From: Cytophaga hutchinsonii ATCC 33406
GTDB lineage: Bacteria > Bacteroidota > Bacteroidia > Cytophagales > Cytophagaceae
Length of the DNA: 64,000 nucleotides
Direction of reading: 5' to 3'
Assembly: GCF_000014145.1 (NCBI RefSeq)
Contig: NC_008255.1
Location: forward strand, 2,186,001-2,250,000
Below the pieces are notes generated by a model. It was given only the letters and a program-made list of their open reading frames with translations, searched no databases and had not been told where the DNA came from. Below, in pieces: positions 34,281 to 44,300 of this stretch. The translations under genes were made by a program, and so were the position numbers. Position 1 is the first letter of the stretch. The number at the start of each line of letters is the position of its first letter.

Positions 34281-37076
34281 ATGTATAACTTACAACTTGA
34301 CTTTGAACAAGCCAGGACACGGCATCTATTATTTAAAACAAAGCTAAGGTCTGTTTTATATGGATCCGAAATTGACACAAAGTCTGTTATCTCCTATGCT
34401 GACTGTGCAGTAAGTAAATGGATCTATGAGCATGCCTTAAAAGCTTACGGACATATACCTGAGATGCATCAGCTGAAACTTGTGCATATAAACCTTCATG
34501 AATCTGCGCAAGAGCTTGTACGTCTTTATAAAGATGGTAAAATTGATAAAGCACGCAGAGGCTTGTCAAACCTGGAATTGATCGCAGATCATTTTGCTGC
34601 TTTGCTCACAGTTGTTGAATTAAAATTACAACTCAGCAATTATCCGGCTGCTGCTATCCGCGACAACGAAGCTGTATTAAACAATACACATAAAGAACTT
34701 TTAGAACTTCACACCAGCCTGCATGAGCTGGATGCCCGCATCCGTAAACAAACAGATGAACTGGTCAGTACACAACGCGGCGTTGAGAACAAACTACGCA
34801 ACCATTTCAGTCACGCTCCTGTAGCAATCTGTATCCTGCGGGGGGCTGAGTTTGTATTAGAACTTGCTAATGATATGTATTTGCAGCACATAGATAAAAC
34901 AGCGGATATTGTTGGTAAACGTTTATTTGAAGAATTACCTGAACTGGAAAAACAGGGAGTGCGTGAAATGCTGAATAGTGTGCTGGATACGGGAAATCCC
35001 TTTGTAGGCACAGATGTAGAAATACGTATGAAACGCAATGGCATCAATGAAACATTGTATTTTAATTTTGTATATAAACCGCTGGACGATCATGAAACCA
35101 TACCTGGTATTATGATTGTATGCTCTGAAGTTACGGATCAGGTAATTGCTAAAAAGGCAATGATTGAAAATCAGCAACGCCTGAATATTGCTATTGAAGC
35201 TACAGCTTTAGGCACATATGAAGTAAATCTGAAGACAGCCGAGCTTGTCTATTCAGACAGATACCTGGAAATTTTTGGATACGCACCACACGAAAAACCT
35301 GGTCATAAAGAATTAGTTAAATGTATACATGAGGATGATGTACACATACGTGAGCAGGCCTTTGCAATAGCATTTGAAACTTCTAAGCTGTTTTATGAAG
35401 TACGTATCATACTCAGAGACCAGTCTGTCCGATGGTTAAGGGCTTTCGGGAAAGTTTTTTTTGATGATAAGGGAACTCCTGAAAAAATGCTTGGAACTGT
35501 AATGGACATTACGAAAGAAAAAGCAGCAGAAGAAAAAATACGCAAGGCTAATGAAGTGCTTGAAATTGCACTGCAATCTGCCAAACTAGGAACATATGAA
35601 TTAAACATCAAAAGCGGGAAAGCAAATTTCAGTTTACTTTGTAAAGAAATTTTTGGTTTTGAGCCGGATAAAGATGTTACCCTGGAAGATGTGCGTAGTT
35701 CAACGCATCCTGACGATAAAGAAATCACCCGCTCCTACATGTTAGAAGCACTTGCCAATAAACAGAATTACGATGCTGAATATCGCATTATAACAGCCGA
35801 CAAGTCTATACGCTGGATCTCTATTTCAGGAAAAGGCGTCTATGATGCAGAAGGCAATGTCAAAAAACTGATTGGAGTAATCGAAAATATTACCGACCGC
35901 AAACATGCGGAAGATGAATTAAATATAAGCGTGCAGAAATTCAGATTACTTGCTGACTCCATGCCGCAATTTGTATGGACCGGTGATACAGCGGGTAATC
36001 TGAATTACTTTAACCAATCTGTTTTTGATTATACGGGGCTCACACCCGCGCAGATATATTTAGAGGGCTGGCTCCAGATCGTTCATCCCGATGACCGTGA
36101 AGAGAATATCGAAAAATGGATGCAGGCTATACAAACCGGTAACGATTTTATATTCGAACACCGCTTTAAAAAAAATACAGGTGAATACCGCTGGCAATTA
36201 AGCCGTGCTATTGCACAACGCAATAAAACCGGTGAAATACAGATGTGGGTCGGAACCAGCACAGATATACAGGATCAAAAAACATCGGCACAGAAATTAG
36301 AAGAGTTGATCAAGGAACGTACAAAAGAGTTAAAGAATGCAAATATTGAACTGGAAAGTATGAATCAGGAACTACGCTCCTTTACATACATTTCAAGCCA
36401 TGATTTGCAGGAACCTTTACGAAAGATTCAAACATTCATCAGCAGAATCCAGAATAGCGATAGTGGAACGCTATCGAAAGAAGGCGCAAATTATTTTGCC
36501 CGCATTCAGCAATCAGCAAATAAAATGAAAACACTGATCAACGATCTGTTAACATACTCAAGAACCAGCGCAACTGAAAAAGTATTTGAAAAGACCAATC
36601 TTAATCTGTTGCTGCATGAAATTAAAACGGAATTTACAGAAGTATTGAAAGAGAAAAACGGCTCCCTGGAAATTTCAAACCTTCCCGAAATTAATGCAAT
36701 TCCATTTCAGTTAAGACAATTATTTATAAACTTAATTTCAAACGCCATTAAATTTTCCAGGCCATCTGTCCCTCCGGTTATAAAAATCAGTTCTGCTATA
36801 CTGCTGGGCAGGGACACAGATAATGCCAATGCGCACGAAAATGAATTGTATCATCAGATCATAGTAAGCGATAACGGTATCGGTTTTGACCCTTCCTATA
36901 AGGATAAAATTTTCGAGGTATTTCAACGCCTGCATCCCAAAACCGAATACGAAGGTACAGGTATCGGGCTTTCTATTTGCACTAAAATTGCCCAAAACCA
37001 CAATGGCTTTATCAGCGCTTCGGGAGAATTAAATAAAGGTGCTGCGTTTACAATCTACTTACCGTTATTGAAGTAA
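34281..37076 (+). CDS. CZB-PAS multidomain sensor histidine kinase
   Basis: 931 residues, no membrane segment. Residues 10-85 fit a CZB (chemoreceptor zinc-binding) domain, with His15, Cys42 (in DCAVSKW), His69 and His73 as candidate zinc ligands in the expected order. Four PAS-type regions follow (about 170-290, 300-420, 425-545 and 550-665), then a coiled coil and a kinase core with His707 in ISSHDLQEPLRK, an N box (FINLISNAIKF), and G1/G2 loops (DNGIGFD, GTGIGLSI). PAS domains two and three are similar to each other. It pairs with the adjacent lone receiver. Possible zinc or redox sensing is inferred. Confidence 0.85.
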   Translation: MYNLQLDFEQARTRHLLFKTKLRSVLYGSEIDTKSVISYADCAVSKWIYEHALKAYGHIPEMHQLKLVHINLHESAQELVRLYKDGKIDKARRGLSNLELIADHFAALLTVVELKLQLSNYPAAAIRDNEAVLNNTHKELLELHTSLHELDARIRKQTDELVSTQRGVENKLRNHFSHAPVAICILRGAEFVLELANDMYLQHIDKTADIVGKRLFEELPELEKQGVREMLNSVLDTGNPFVGTDVEIRMKRNGINETLYFNFVYKPLDDHETIPGIMIVCSEVTDQVIAKKAMIENQQRLNIAIEATALGTYEVNLKTAELVYSDRYLEIFGYAPHEKPGHKELVKCIHEDDVHIREQAFAIAFETSKLFYEVRIILRDQSVRWLRAFGKVFFDDKGTPEKMLGTVMDITKEKAAEEKIRKANEVLEIALQSAKLGTYELNIKSGKANFSLLCKEIFGFEPDKDVTLEDVRSSTHPDDKEITRSYMLEALANKQNYDAEYRIITADKSIRWISISGKGVYDAEGNVKKLIGVIENITDRKHAEDELNISVQKFRLLADSMPQFVWTGDTAGNLNYFNQSVFDYTGLTPAQIYLEGWLQIVHPDDREENIEKWMQAIQTGNDFIFEHRFKKNTGEYRWQLSRAIAQRNKTGEIQMWVGTSTDIQDQKTSAQKLEELIKERTKELKNANIELESMNQELRSFTYISSHDLQEPLRKIQTFISRIQNSDSGTLSKEGANYFARIQQSANKMKTLINDLLTYSRTSATEKVFEKTNLNLLLHEIKTEFTEVLKEKNGSLEISNLPEINAIPFQLRQLFINLISNAIKFSRPSVPPVIKISSAILLGRDTDNANAHENELYHQIIVSDNGIGFDPSYKDKIFEVFQRLHPKTEYEGTGIGLSICTKIAQNHNGFISASGELNKGAAFTIYLPLLK

Positions 37077-37105
37077 TTGAATCATATACGAGTTTATTTC
37101 TTAAT

Positions 37106-37140
37106 AAAAAAGCTTCAGCGAAAATCGCTGAAGCTTTTTT
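37106..37140. terminator. Bidirectional terminator after the CZB-PAS kinase gene
   Basis: Arms aaaaaagcttcagcga / tcgctgaagctttttt with a three-base loop. Confidence 0.85.
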
Positions 37141-37160
37141 ATGATATAAAATAACGTTGA

Positions 37161-37961
37161 TTACTTACAGTTATAATAAAAATTAAGATCTGTTTCTTCT
37201 TCTTTACCGTCATGTTTATAAGTTGATACAGAACGGCTAACATAGCCCTGCGGATTTATTTCATATATATAACTATAAGTATCTGAATCATCATTATTGC
37301 TTGTCGATTTAAGTAGATTTTTATTCTCCTTACCCCCTATGCCAGGGATTAATAAATTACTATCAAAAATTCCTTTTGACAAGATAGAGGTATAGGTATT
37401 TGTAGTGATAATTATTTTACCGCCATCACGTTTCTCTTTTTCTGTAATCAGATTTCCATCCACATAGGTATTCCATGTTGTATCTTTGCCGGAATAAGTC
37501 ATACCTCCTGAAACAGATTCGTATTTTTGCACTTTTTGAATATTATATCCTTCGGCATTATAGGTATAAAATATTGTATCAGATTGTTTAACCGTCCCTC
37601 CGTTAAATTCGTTGTACATAGCCAAATAATCTATCGTACCGGCAGCATTTAAATGCAAGTAAGTTGCATGCTCTCCCTCATCATCATGAATAACATATGT
37701 GATCTTATTGGTTCCATACGTATAGGTTATATAATTTCCCTCAGCGCCGGTTTCATCATAATATTGAACCTTTGAAATTCTATTTTGCTCATCGTATACC
37801 AATGCAGTGGAATCACCTATTTCACTATCTACAACATATTTCAATGTACACGTTTCTGATGCTGGTGCAGGTGTTTCATCCTCTTTATTTTTTTTACATG
37901 CAGTTGCAATAAAGAGAATCGATAATAAACAGATAGCTGATTTTAGAATATGTGTTTTCAT
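37161..37961 (-). CDS. Hypothetical lipoprotein with Tyr-rich repeats
   Basis: 266 residues. The signal peptide ends in a lipobox (LFIATAC, Cys22) followed by a lysine-rich and acidic linker. The mature part has repeated YxY- and IxxV-type short strands resembling YD/RHS-like beta repeats (for example NRISKVQYYDETGAEGN). A family such as DUF4595 is possible but not confirmed. It converges on the kinase gene at a shared terminator. Confidence 0.65.
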   Translation of the reverse strand: MKTHILKSAICLLSILFIATACKKNKEDETPAPASETCTLKYVVDSEIGDSTALVYDEQNRISKVQYYDETGAEGNYITYTYGTNKITYVIHDDEGEHATYLHLNAAGTIDYLAMYNEFNGGTVKQSDTIFYTYNAEGYNIQKVQKYESVSGGMTYSGKDTTWNTYVDGNLITEKEKRDGGKIIITTNTYTSILSKGIFDSNLLIPGIGGKENKNLLKSTSNNDDSDTYSYIYEINPQGYVSRSVSTYKHDGKEEETDLNFYYNCK

Positions 37962-38182
37962 AGTTTTTTGATTTATTGGATATTATTTTTTTACAGATAG
38001 ATGAGAATAGTATTTATAAATATAAAAAAGTAGTGCCTGGCTAACATATGAAGTATAAATAAAAATCTATTCAATATTCTAAAATAATAAAAAATAAAGT
38101 ACATGCAAATTTGAAAAATCGATGCTTCCTTTTACAAACACTTATAAGTTTGTATTTTAAGTTGATACATTATTTTGTTTTT

Positions 38183-38305
38183 TTAAATAATATCATTTGC
38201 TGAAATATACACCGCACGTTCACGCAGTTTCTGTTGCTCTTCTTTAGAAACATGTTTAAAAGCGGCAACTACATAGGCAGGAATTTGCTCTTTGAGTTTA
38301 TCCAT
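38183..38305 (-). CDS. Possible 40-aa small protein overlapping the GNAT gene end
   Basis: Reads MDKLKEQIPAYVVAAFKHVS and ends ISANDII; it overlaps the last 37 bases of the GNAT gene in another frame. It is amphipathic and plausible, but so short that it may be chance or the tail of a frame-shifted gene. The rest of 37962-38182 is AT-rich with no gene seen. Confidence 0.35.
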   Translation of the reverse strand: MDKLKEQIPAYVVAAFKHVSKEEQQKLRERAVYISANDII

Positions 38306-39240
38306 AATTCCCCAACCATCGCTGTCTTTAATCTGTTATATAAAGATGACTGAGTATCCATCCAGGTGAGGCCTGTGCTTACCTTATGGATTGCACAAAC
38401 ACTTTCCATCAGCTGAAAAAATTCTTTCTCATAGCCTGCTTTGCAGTATATACCATCAAAGGCCGCAAAACGAAAATCCTTGGGATTAAATAGTCTGGAT
38501 AGAACCGGAATGTATGGAAGACATGTCATAATCATTTTCCCGGAAAAGCCCGCTAAATGTCTTACGATCCAATGTGCTTTGTTTACACGTATACCTGCTA
38601 CTATTTCATGTTCAATTTTAAATATAAAATAATTTCCGTCGAAAAAACGCAGGTCGAAATGAGCAAGTTCGTAGTTTTTATATGCTTCCTGTAAAAGATC
38701 AAGCATTATCTGCTTATCAGGTTGTAAAAGCATCTGTGCTGCTTTATGTTTTTTAGGATAAAGCCGACTGAACGTTAGTGTTTCAAAGCTCCGTATCTTT
38801 TCAAAGCCAATATGATTAAGCAGTTTATGAGACCTCGTATTTGATGCATCTACATGGGCATAAAAAACCGAAGGCGTATGTATTTCTTTTTCAAAATATG
38901 TACGGATATTTTTTAAGATCATATTGCCGAAAATCCCACCTTGGTTTTTCGGATCAATAGAAAAATATCTGCTATACCAAAAATCAATCGTATGGTTATT
39001 TTTATGTATACTGCGTTTTGAAAAACAACAGGTACCGATAAGCTTGTCTTCTTTCTCCAGACTGAAAAATAACGGATCCGGTACCTTCATTATGTTTTGT
39101 TCGGTATCTTGATGCTGGTATGTTGTTTCTTTGGTTCCCCAACATGTGCGCTTCAGCAGATCAATAATTTTCAAATCGGGTTTATGCCGAATATATAGTT
39201 TATACAAATTCTTTTCAAAAATAATTTTCATACAATGCAT
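38269..39240 (-). CDS. GNAT-family acetyltransferase-like protein
   Basis: 323 residues. A GNAT-like core lies near residues 50-150: FFSLEKEDKLIGTCCFS, then RYFSIDPKNQGGIFGNMILK, which has the Q-x-x-G-x-G-type acetyl-CoA loop, then DASNTRSHKLLNHIGFEKIR. The C-terminal half is not recognised. The ATG at 39240 is listed; the one at 39231 (MKIIFEKN) is also good. Substrate unknown. Confidence 0.7.
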   Translation of the reverse strand: MHCMKIIFEKNLYKLYIRHKPDLKIIDLLKRTCWGTKETTYQHQDTEQNIMKVPDPLFFSLEKEDKLIGTCCFSKRSIHKNNHTIDFWYSRYFSIDPKNQGGIFGNMILKNIRTYFEKEIHTPSVFYAHVDASNTRSHKLLNHIGFEKIRSFETLTFSRLYPKKHKAAQMLLQPDKQIMLDLLQEAYKNYELAHFDLRFFDGNYFIFKIEHEIVAGIRVNKAHWIVRHLAGFSGKMIMTCLPYIPVLSRLFNPKDFRFAAFDGIYCKAGYEKEFFQLMESVCAIHKVSTGLTWMDTQSSLYNRLKTAMVGELWINSKSKFLPM

Positions 39241-39464
39241 GGGCTCGTAGTTTAAATATCCCTGTATTTAATCTGAAAACCAATCATCCTTAAAAGTATT
39301 ATACATTACTCAATGCATTTATCTTTTGCGATCGACACAATCACAGACCGTCCATCGATACTAGTTATATTGGAAGTTGATTTCCGATTAAATCCAGACA
39401 TATGTAAGAACTGGTTTTATATGCAATGGAAGATCCTGCCTGGCGACGTAGAAGCTGATAAAAC

Positions 39465-39499
39465 AAATAGCTTCGCAGATATTGTCTGCGAAGCTATTT
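39465..39499 (-). terminator. Terminator after the PorP/SprF gene
   Basis: Perfect 15-base arms aaatagcttcgcaga / tctgcgaagctattt with a five-base loop; the T-rich end lies downstream on the minus strand. It also runs through a chance 65-codon plus-strand frame, which argues against that frame. Confidence 0.75.
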
Positions 39500-39530
39500 C
39501 AAATCTATAGTGGAATTTATAATCCGGTTA

Positions 39531-40580
39531 TCAATGTTTATAAAAACTTGGGCAAGGCATTCTTTTCATTGGCTTACGTTTCTTTGTAGGCTTATGAATA
39601 TAGGTGATGCTAAGTTCATGCGCGCCGCCCGGACCGGCAGCTGTTAATTTAGACACGGTTAAATCATAACTATATCCGAAGTTCCATGTCTTATACATCC
39701 ACCCAATTAAAAACACAACAGATTCTCTGTTCGGAACTGTTTTTTCATAATGTTTGATTGGAATACCTCTATACCATATTCCAGCCATCAGATGCTGGTA
39801 CATACCATACACACCTACATCCAATTGATCTGCTTTGCCCTGAGATTTGTAATGAAATGTGGGTGTAATGCTGATTTCAGTTACATCGTCTGTATATGCT
39901 AAGTATTTACGTTTAGCAAGAATGATTTTATACCCCCCCGTCAATTGGAAGTTCATTGCAAGTTTATCCGGTGCAGCACCAGCAAACGATTGCGTTGGTG
40001 TATTCAAATGCTGTACAGAAAATCCACCCCAAAGTTTATCGGAATAAACGACCGTTCCAGCTGAAAAATCAGCATACAGCTGACTGCTTATACCTGTCTG
40101 ATAATTTCCTCCTCCTATGTAACTGGTAGTTGAATCTCTGAACTGACTTGGATACCGTAAACCGTTATAATCAAGGGTACGCTGTACACCAGTTGCCTGC
40201 AAACCTAAACGTGCTGTAAACTTTTCTGAAAGAGGAATTTCGTAGGAATATAAAAAAGAGAATTGCGTGGATGCATAAATACTCGCTCCCTGTATATCAC
40301 GTACAATCTGAAACCCTAAACCGCTTTTGTATTTCTCTAAATACGTATCGCCGGCAGCATAATACGTTTTATAATTGGCATCAAGGCCCAGCCATTGTAA
40401 ACGCGTTAATACAGTAGCTCTTGTTGCATGCACACTACCCGCAAATGCCGGATTATGAAACATTGGTACGGAATAAAATTGTGAAAATTGTATATCCTGA
40501 CCTTTTGAGACATTATATGTGGTAAAACATACAACAATAAGAGTAACCAGAAATATGCGTAAGCAAATTTTACTAAACAT
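39531..40580 (-). CDS. PorP/SprF-family type IX secretion outer-membrane protein
   Basis: 349 residues from the ATG at 40580; a start at 40661 would add a non-signal leader. A signal peptide (FLVTLIVVCFTTYNVSKGQ) is followed by DIQFSQFYSVPMFHNPAFAG, the classic N-terminal block of the PorP/SprF family. The rest is a beta barrel of alternating strands. Family members help the type IX secretion system place large gliding adhesins on the surface. It diverges from the giant adhesin gene, which is a strong contextual link. Confidence 0.9.
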   Translation of the reverse strand: MFSKICLRIFLVTLIVVCFTTYNVSKGQDIQFSQFYSVPMFHNPAFAGSVHATRATVLTRLQWLGLDANYKTYYAAGDTYLEKYKSGLGFQIVRDIQGASIYASTQFSFLYSYEIPLSEKFTARLGLQATGVQRTLDYNGLRYPSQFRDSTTSYIGGGNYQTGISSQLYADFSAGTVVYSDKLWGGFSVQHLNTPTQSFAGAAPDKLAMNFQLTGGYKIILAKRKYLAYTDDVTEISITPTFHYKSQGKADQLDVGVYGMYQHLMAGIWYRGIPIKHYEKTVPNRESVVFLIGWMYKTWNFGYSYDLTVSKLTAAGPGGAHELSITYIHKPTKKRKPMKRMPCPSFYKH

Positions 40581-41395
40581 TAATACTATATTTAGATGTA
40601 ATACCTTCAAATATACGTAAATAATGTTTTTATTTCCCAATTGGAAATTTATTGATGCCATTTACCAGATAGAGTTTCTCATGAGCATTATACGTCAAGC
40701 GTTTATTTTACATAAAGAATTATGCGTTTACTTTTTATAGCTTCGTTCGTTTATTCTGAATCCGCAGATTGAAAACGTATAAATTATTAAAATTGTTGAT
40801 AGTTTATATCTAAAAATTCAATTAAATAGATAAATAACTGTTACCAATTGGGTGCAAACTGTATATAATATATTAGATGGTCTATTTATTTTTATTGCTG
40901 TTTTATTTTATACTGCATACGCATATGTTGATAGAACTTTTTATTGAAAGCACGTTAGAAAAATCATATACACATAAATGTAGTGTCTTTAGTAAGAATA
41001 ATTCAAGATTCTATTTTAAAAAAGCCAGTTCTTTTAAAAATACAGGTAATAAATTGAGAAGATACTCTTATACTTGTTATAAAGCTCCATAAAACTGCCT
41101 ATAAACAGATAACTAACATACAATCCGGCAATTATAAAATTTTTAATGATTTTATAAGGAATAAAATTGAATAGTTACACGTACATTACGGTATAGGATT
41201 ATTTCACCGAGTAATGTAGCTTTGTTTTCTATCTTTGGCTCAGATTGGCAAGAAGTTATGCAGGCATTGAATTATTTCTGGATACAACAACCAACGCGGG
41301 TTAATAATACTATTGTTGGTGATACCGGCGGATAAACCCTTTACTAAGCCATTAAATCATTCAATAAAATATTGTCAAATATTACATATAACAAA
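40581..41395. other. 815-base intergenic region between the SprF-like and adhesin genes
   Basis: No convincing gene. A 71-codon frame (40877-41092) is hydrophobic then basic and looks spurious. TATCTTTG at 41230-41237 and TAGCTTTG at 41217-41224 fit the -7 box and would give a 5' leader of about 150 bases for the adhesin gene. Confidence 0.5.
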
Positions 41396-44300
41396 ATGAA
41401 AAAAATCCTCTGCTTATTTATCCTCTCATTTATTTTTATTGTTTATGTAAATACAGAAATACAAGCGCAGTGTCCGGCTGTTCCAACCTGTACCAAAACA
41501 GCGGTTGCAGGTACGAGCTATACACTTACAGCATCCGATGTGCTTTGTATCAGTTCAAATTACAATTCAGGAAACATTACCATTAATGGCGGTACTGTTA
41601 TTGTTCAATCCGGAGGTACGCTTGGTATAAGCCCTTCCATTACTACGGGAACTATAAACATAGCTACCGGAGGTACGTTGACAAGTGATATCTCAGCAAG
41701 TTCTTCTGCTACCCTTAATAATTGCGGTAAGATATCAGGCACACGTTCCATCAATCCAAACATTGCCCTTAATAACTACGGAAATAACGATGGCGCTTTG
41801 TTAAGTTTAAAACAGGATAATGGATTTACGCTTAATAACTATGGTAAAAATTTATCTGTAAGCATTGATGGAAACCCGAACGGTAACTTTACAATTAACA
41901 ATGCAGTTGGTGCAACAATAACATCACTTGCTACTACCCACCCTACTTCCGGATTAAAAGCAGGTAGTGTGATAACAAATCTAGGTGCAATTAATCTTAC
42001 TTCTGATATTTTGTGGGAAGGTACTATTAACAATGGTAATGCAAGTGGTTCGCAACAAGGGACAATAACAACTGCAACAGGTGTTCAGGTTGAATTCAGA
42101 GGCCCCTGGACAATAAATAATAATCCAAGTTCAACGATACAAATAGACAAAATCTATTTAAATAACCTGTCCAGTCCGGGGCAAGGTGCATTACTAAGCG
42201 ATCAAAGTGTGTTGTCCGTGAATACAATCGTTGGTAACAATATTGTAAATCCTATTAAAGGAATCGGGGGATGTTCTTATTTCAAAAGTTACAATGTATT
42301 CAGTAGCACATCCAATCAAAATTTATTTTTGCAGGTTCCTCCGGGTTCAATCAGTTATTGCGGTCCTGTCCCTGTTAACAGTGCTGCTCAAACATTCGGA
42401 ATTGTCAGTGTGGTTTCAAACGGAGCTACTCCGGCATTATATAGAGTTACGGTTAATTCATCAAACAATTCAGGAAGCATCAACGGTACATTAATATCTA
42501 TCCGGTTTGTTACAGGAAATCAATCGAATGGTTACTGGAAGGCAAAGTTAATTTCAACAACTTCAGGAACGGCTACTTATGATTTATTAAGCCCTGATGG
42601 AGGCACCTACACATTTGACAATGCAGCTACTGCAGGAACGGGTACGTTTTACTGGACGGCATCTACATTTGGTAATGCCTATTATGCCGGTTATGATTGT
42701 AATAACCCTGCATTAACAACTAAGATTGTTACAGCCGGTCCATCACAGTCTGCCTGTGCCAATAATCCTACTGTAACCTTAGCGGGTAATTTCAGTGTAG
42801 CTCCCGGTATCGTATGGTCTGGCGGTGCAGGAACTTTTGTTCCAAACAACACTACAAAAAATGCAACCTATACGCCTACTGCAGCAGAAATAGCTGCCGG
42901 CTCTGTTACCTTAACCATAACAACTACAGGAACCACTCCCTGTAACCAGCAATCAGATAAAGTTACCATCTCATATACAACTGCACCAACCGTTAATGCA
43001 GGTCCTCCGGTAGCAGGCTGTGTTAACAATGCTTCAATAACGTTATCAGGTACAGCTGCCAATCAAACAGGTGTAACCTGGTCTGGCGGAACGGGTACCT
43101 TTTCTCCGGCCAGTTCACTAAATACAACATATACTCCTTCGGCTGCTGAAAAAACAGGAAATCCTAAAACAATCACCTTAACGTTAACGGCAAATAAAAC
43201 CGGCTGTAATGCTGTTACCTCAAATGTTGATGTAACTATTAACCCAAGTCCGGTTGTTAATGCGGGACGTGATACCGTAATCTGTAAAAATGATTCATTT
43301 AATCTACAGGGTATTGTTTTGAATGCCACTGGCGGCACATGGTCTGGCGGTACAGGTACATTTACTCCGAATGCCAATTCATTAACGGCTAATTATAAAC
43401 CAAGTGCCTCTGAATTAACTGGTACAAGTGTTACATTAACATTAACATCAACCGGTAATGGCGCATGTCTGGCGGTAGCAGATCAAATGATCATTAAATT
43501 TACTCCTGCACCAACCATTAAAATAACCGGTCCTTCCGATGTTTGTGAAAATAATCCGGTAATAACGTTATCCTCTGCAATAACCGATGCTACCGGACAA
43601 AGCTGGCTGGGCAGCGGTGGATCTTTTACGCCGAATACCACAACCAGCCCGATCGTTTATACACCTTCTGCCGCAGAAATATCTTTTGGATTCACGGGTA
43701 TTATAGCCAAAACAACAGGCGGCAAATGTCCTCCGGTAACGGATACAATTATCGTTACATTCGGACCTGCTCCTAAAGTAGACGCCGGTCCTCCGGTTTC
43801 TATTTGTGAAAACAACCCTACCGGAAGCCTTACAGGTTCTGTAACAGGTGTATCAACCGTTACCTGGACTTCACCAACCGGCGGTTTATTTACTTCACCT
43901 ACAAATCCGGTTACAAATTACATCGCGACAAGCACAGATATTACAAATGGCAGTGTTATTTTAACTGTTACTGCAACCAAGCCAACATGTAATCCGGTTA
44001 CAGATCAGGTAGTGGTTACAATAACTCCTAAGCCTACTGTAAGTGCCGGTCCGGCAAGAACAGTCTGTGCAAACAATGCAACAGCAACATTTAACGGTTC
44101 TTTCACAGGTGCAACCGGAGTTGTATGGACAACATCCGGTGATGGTACGTTTGGCTCAGCTACTTCCGCAACTACAACCTATACAGCCGGACCAAATGAC
44201 ATTACTGCCGGAACGGTTACCTTATCCCTTACAACTACCGGTAATGGAAATTGTTTGGCTGTTGTTTCTACATCCACACTTTCAATTACACCAAGACCTA

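Noticed and set aside
39313-39510. 65-codon plus-strand frame
   Set aside because: Covers the perfect inverted repeat that ends the SprF-like gene; no family features.
40877-41092. 71-codon plus-strand frame between SprF-like and adhesin genes
   Set aside because: Composition follows local AT bias; no start context or family resemblance.
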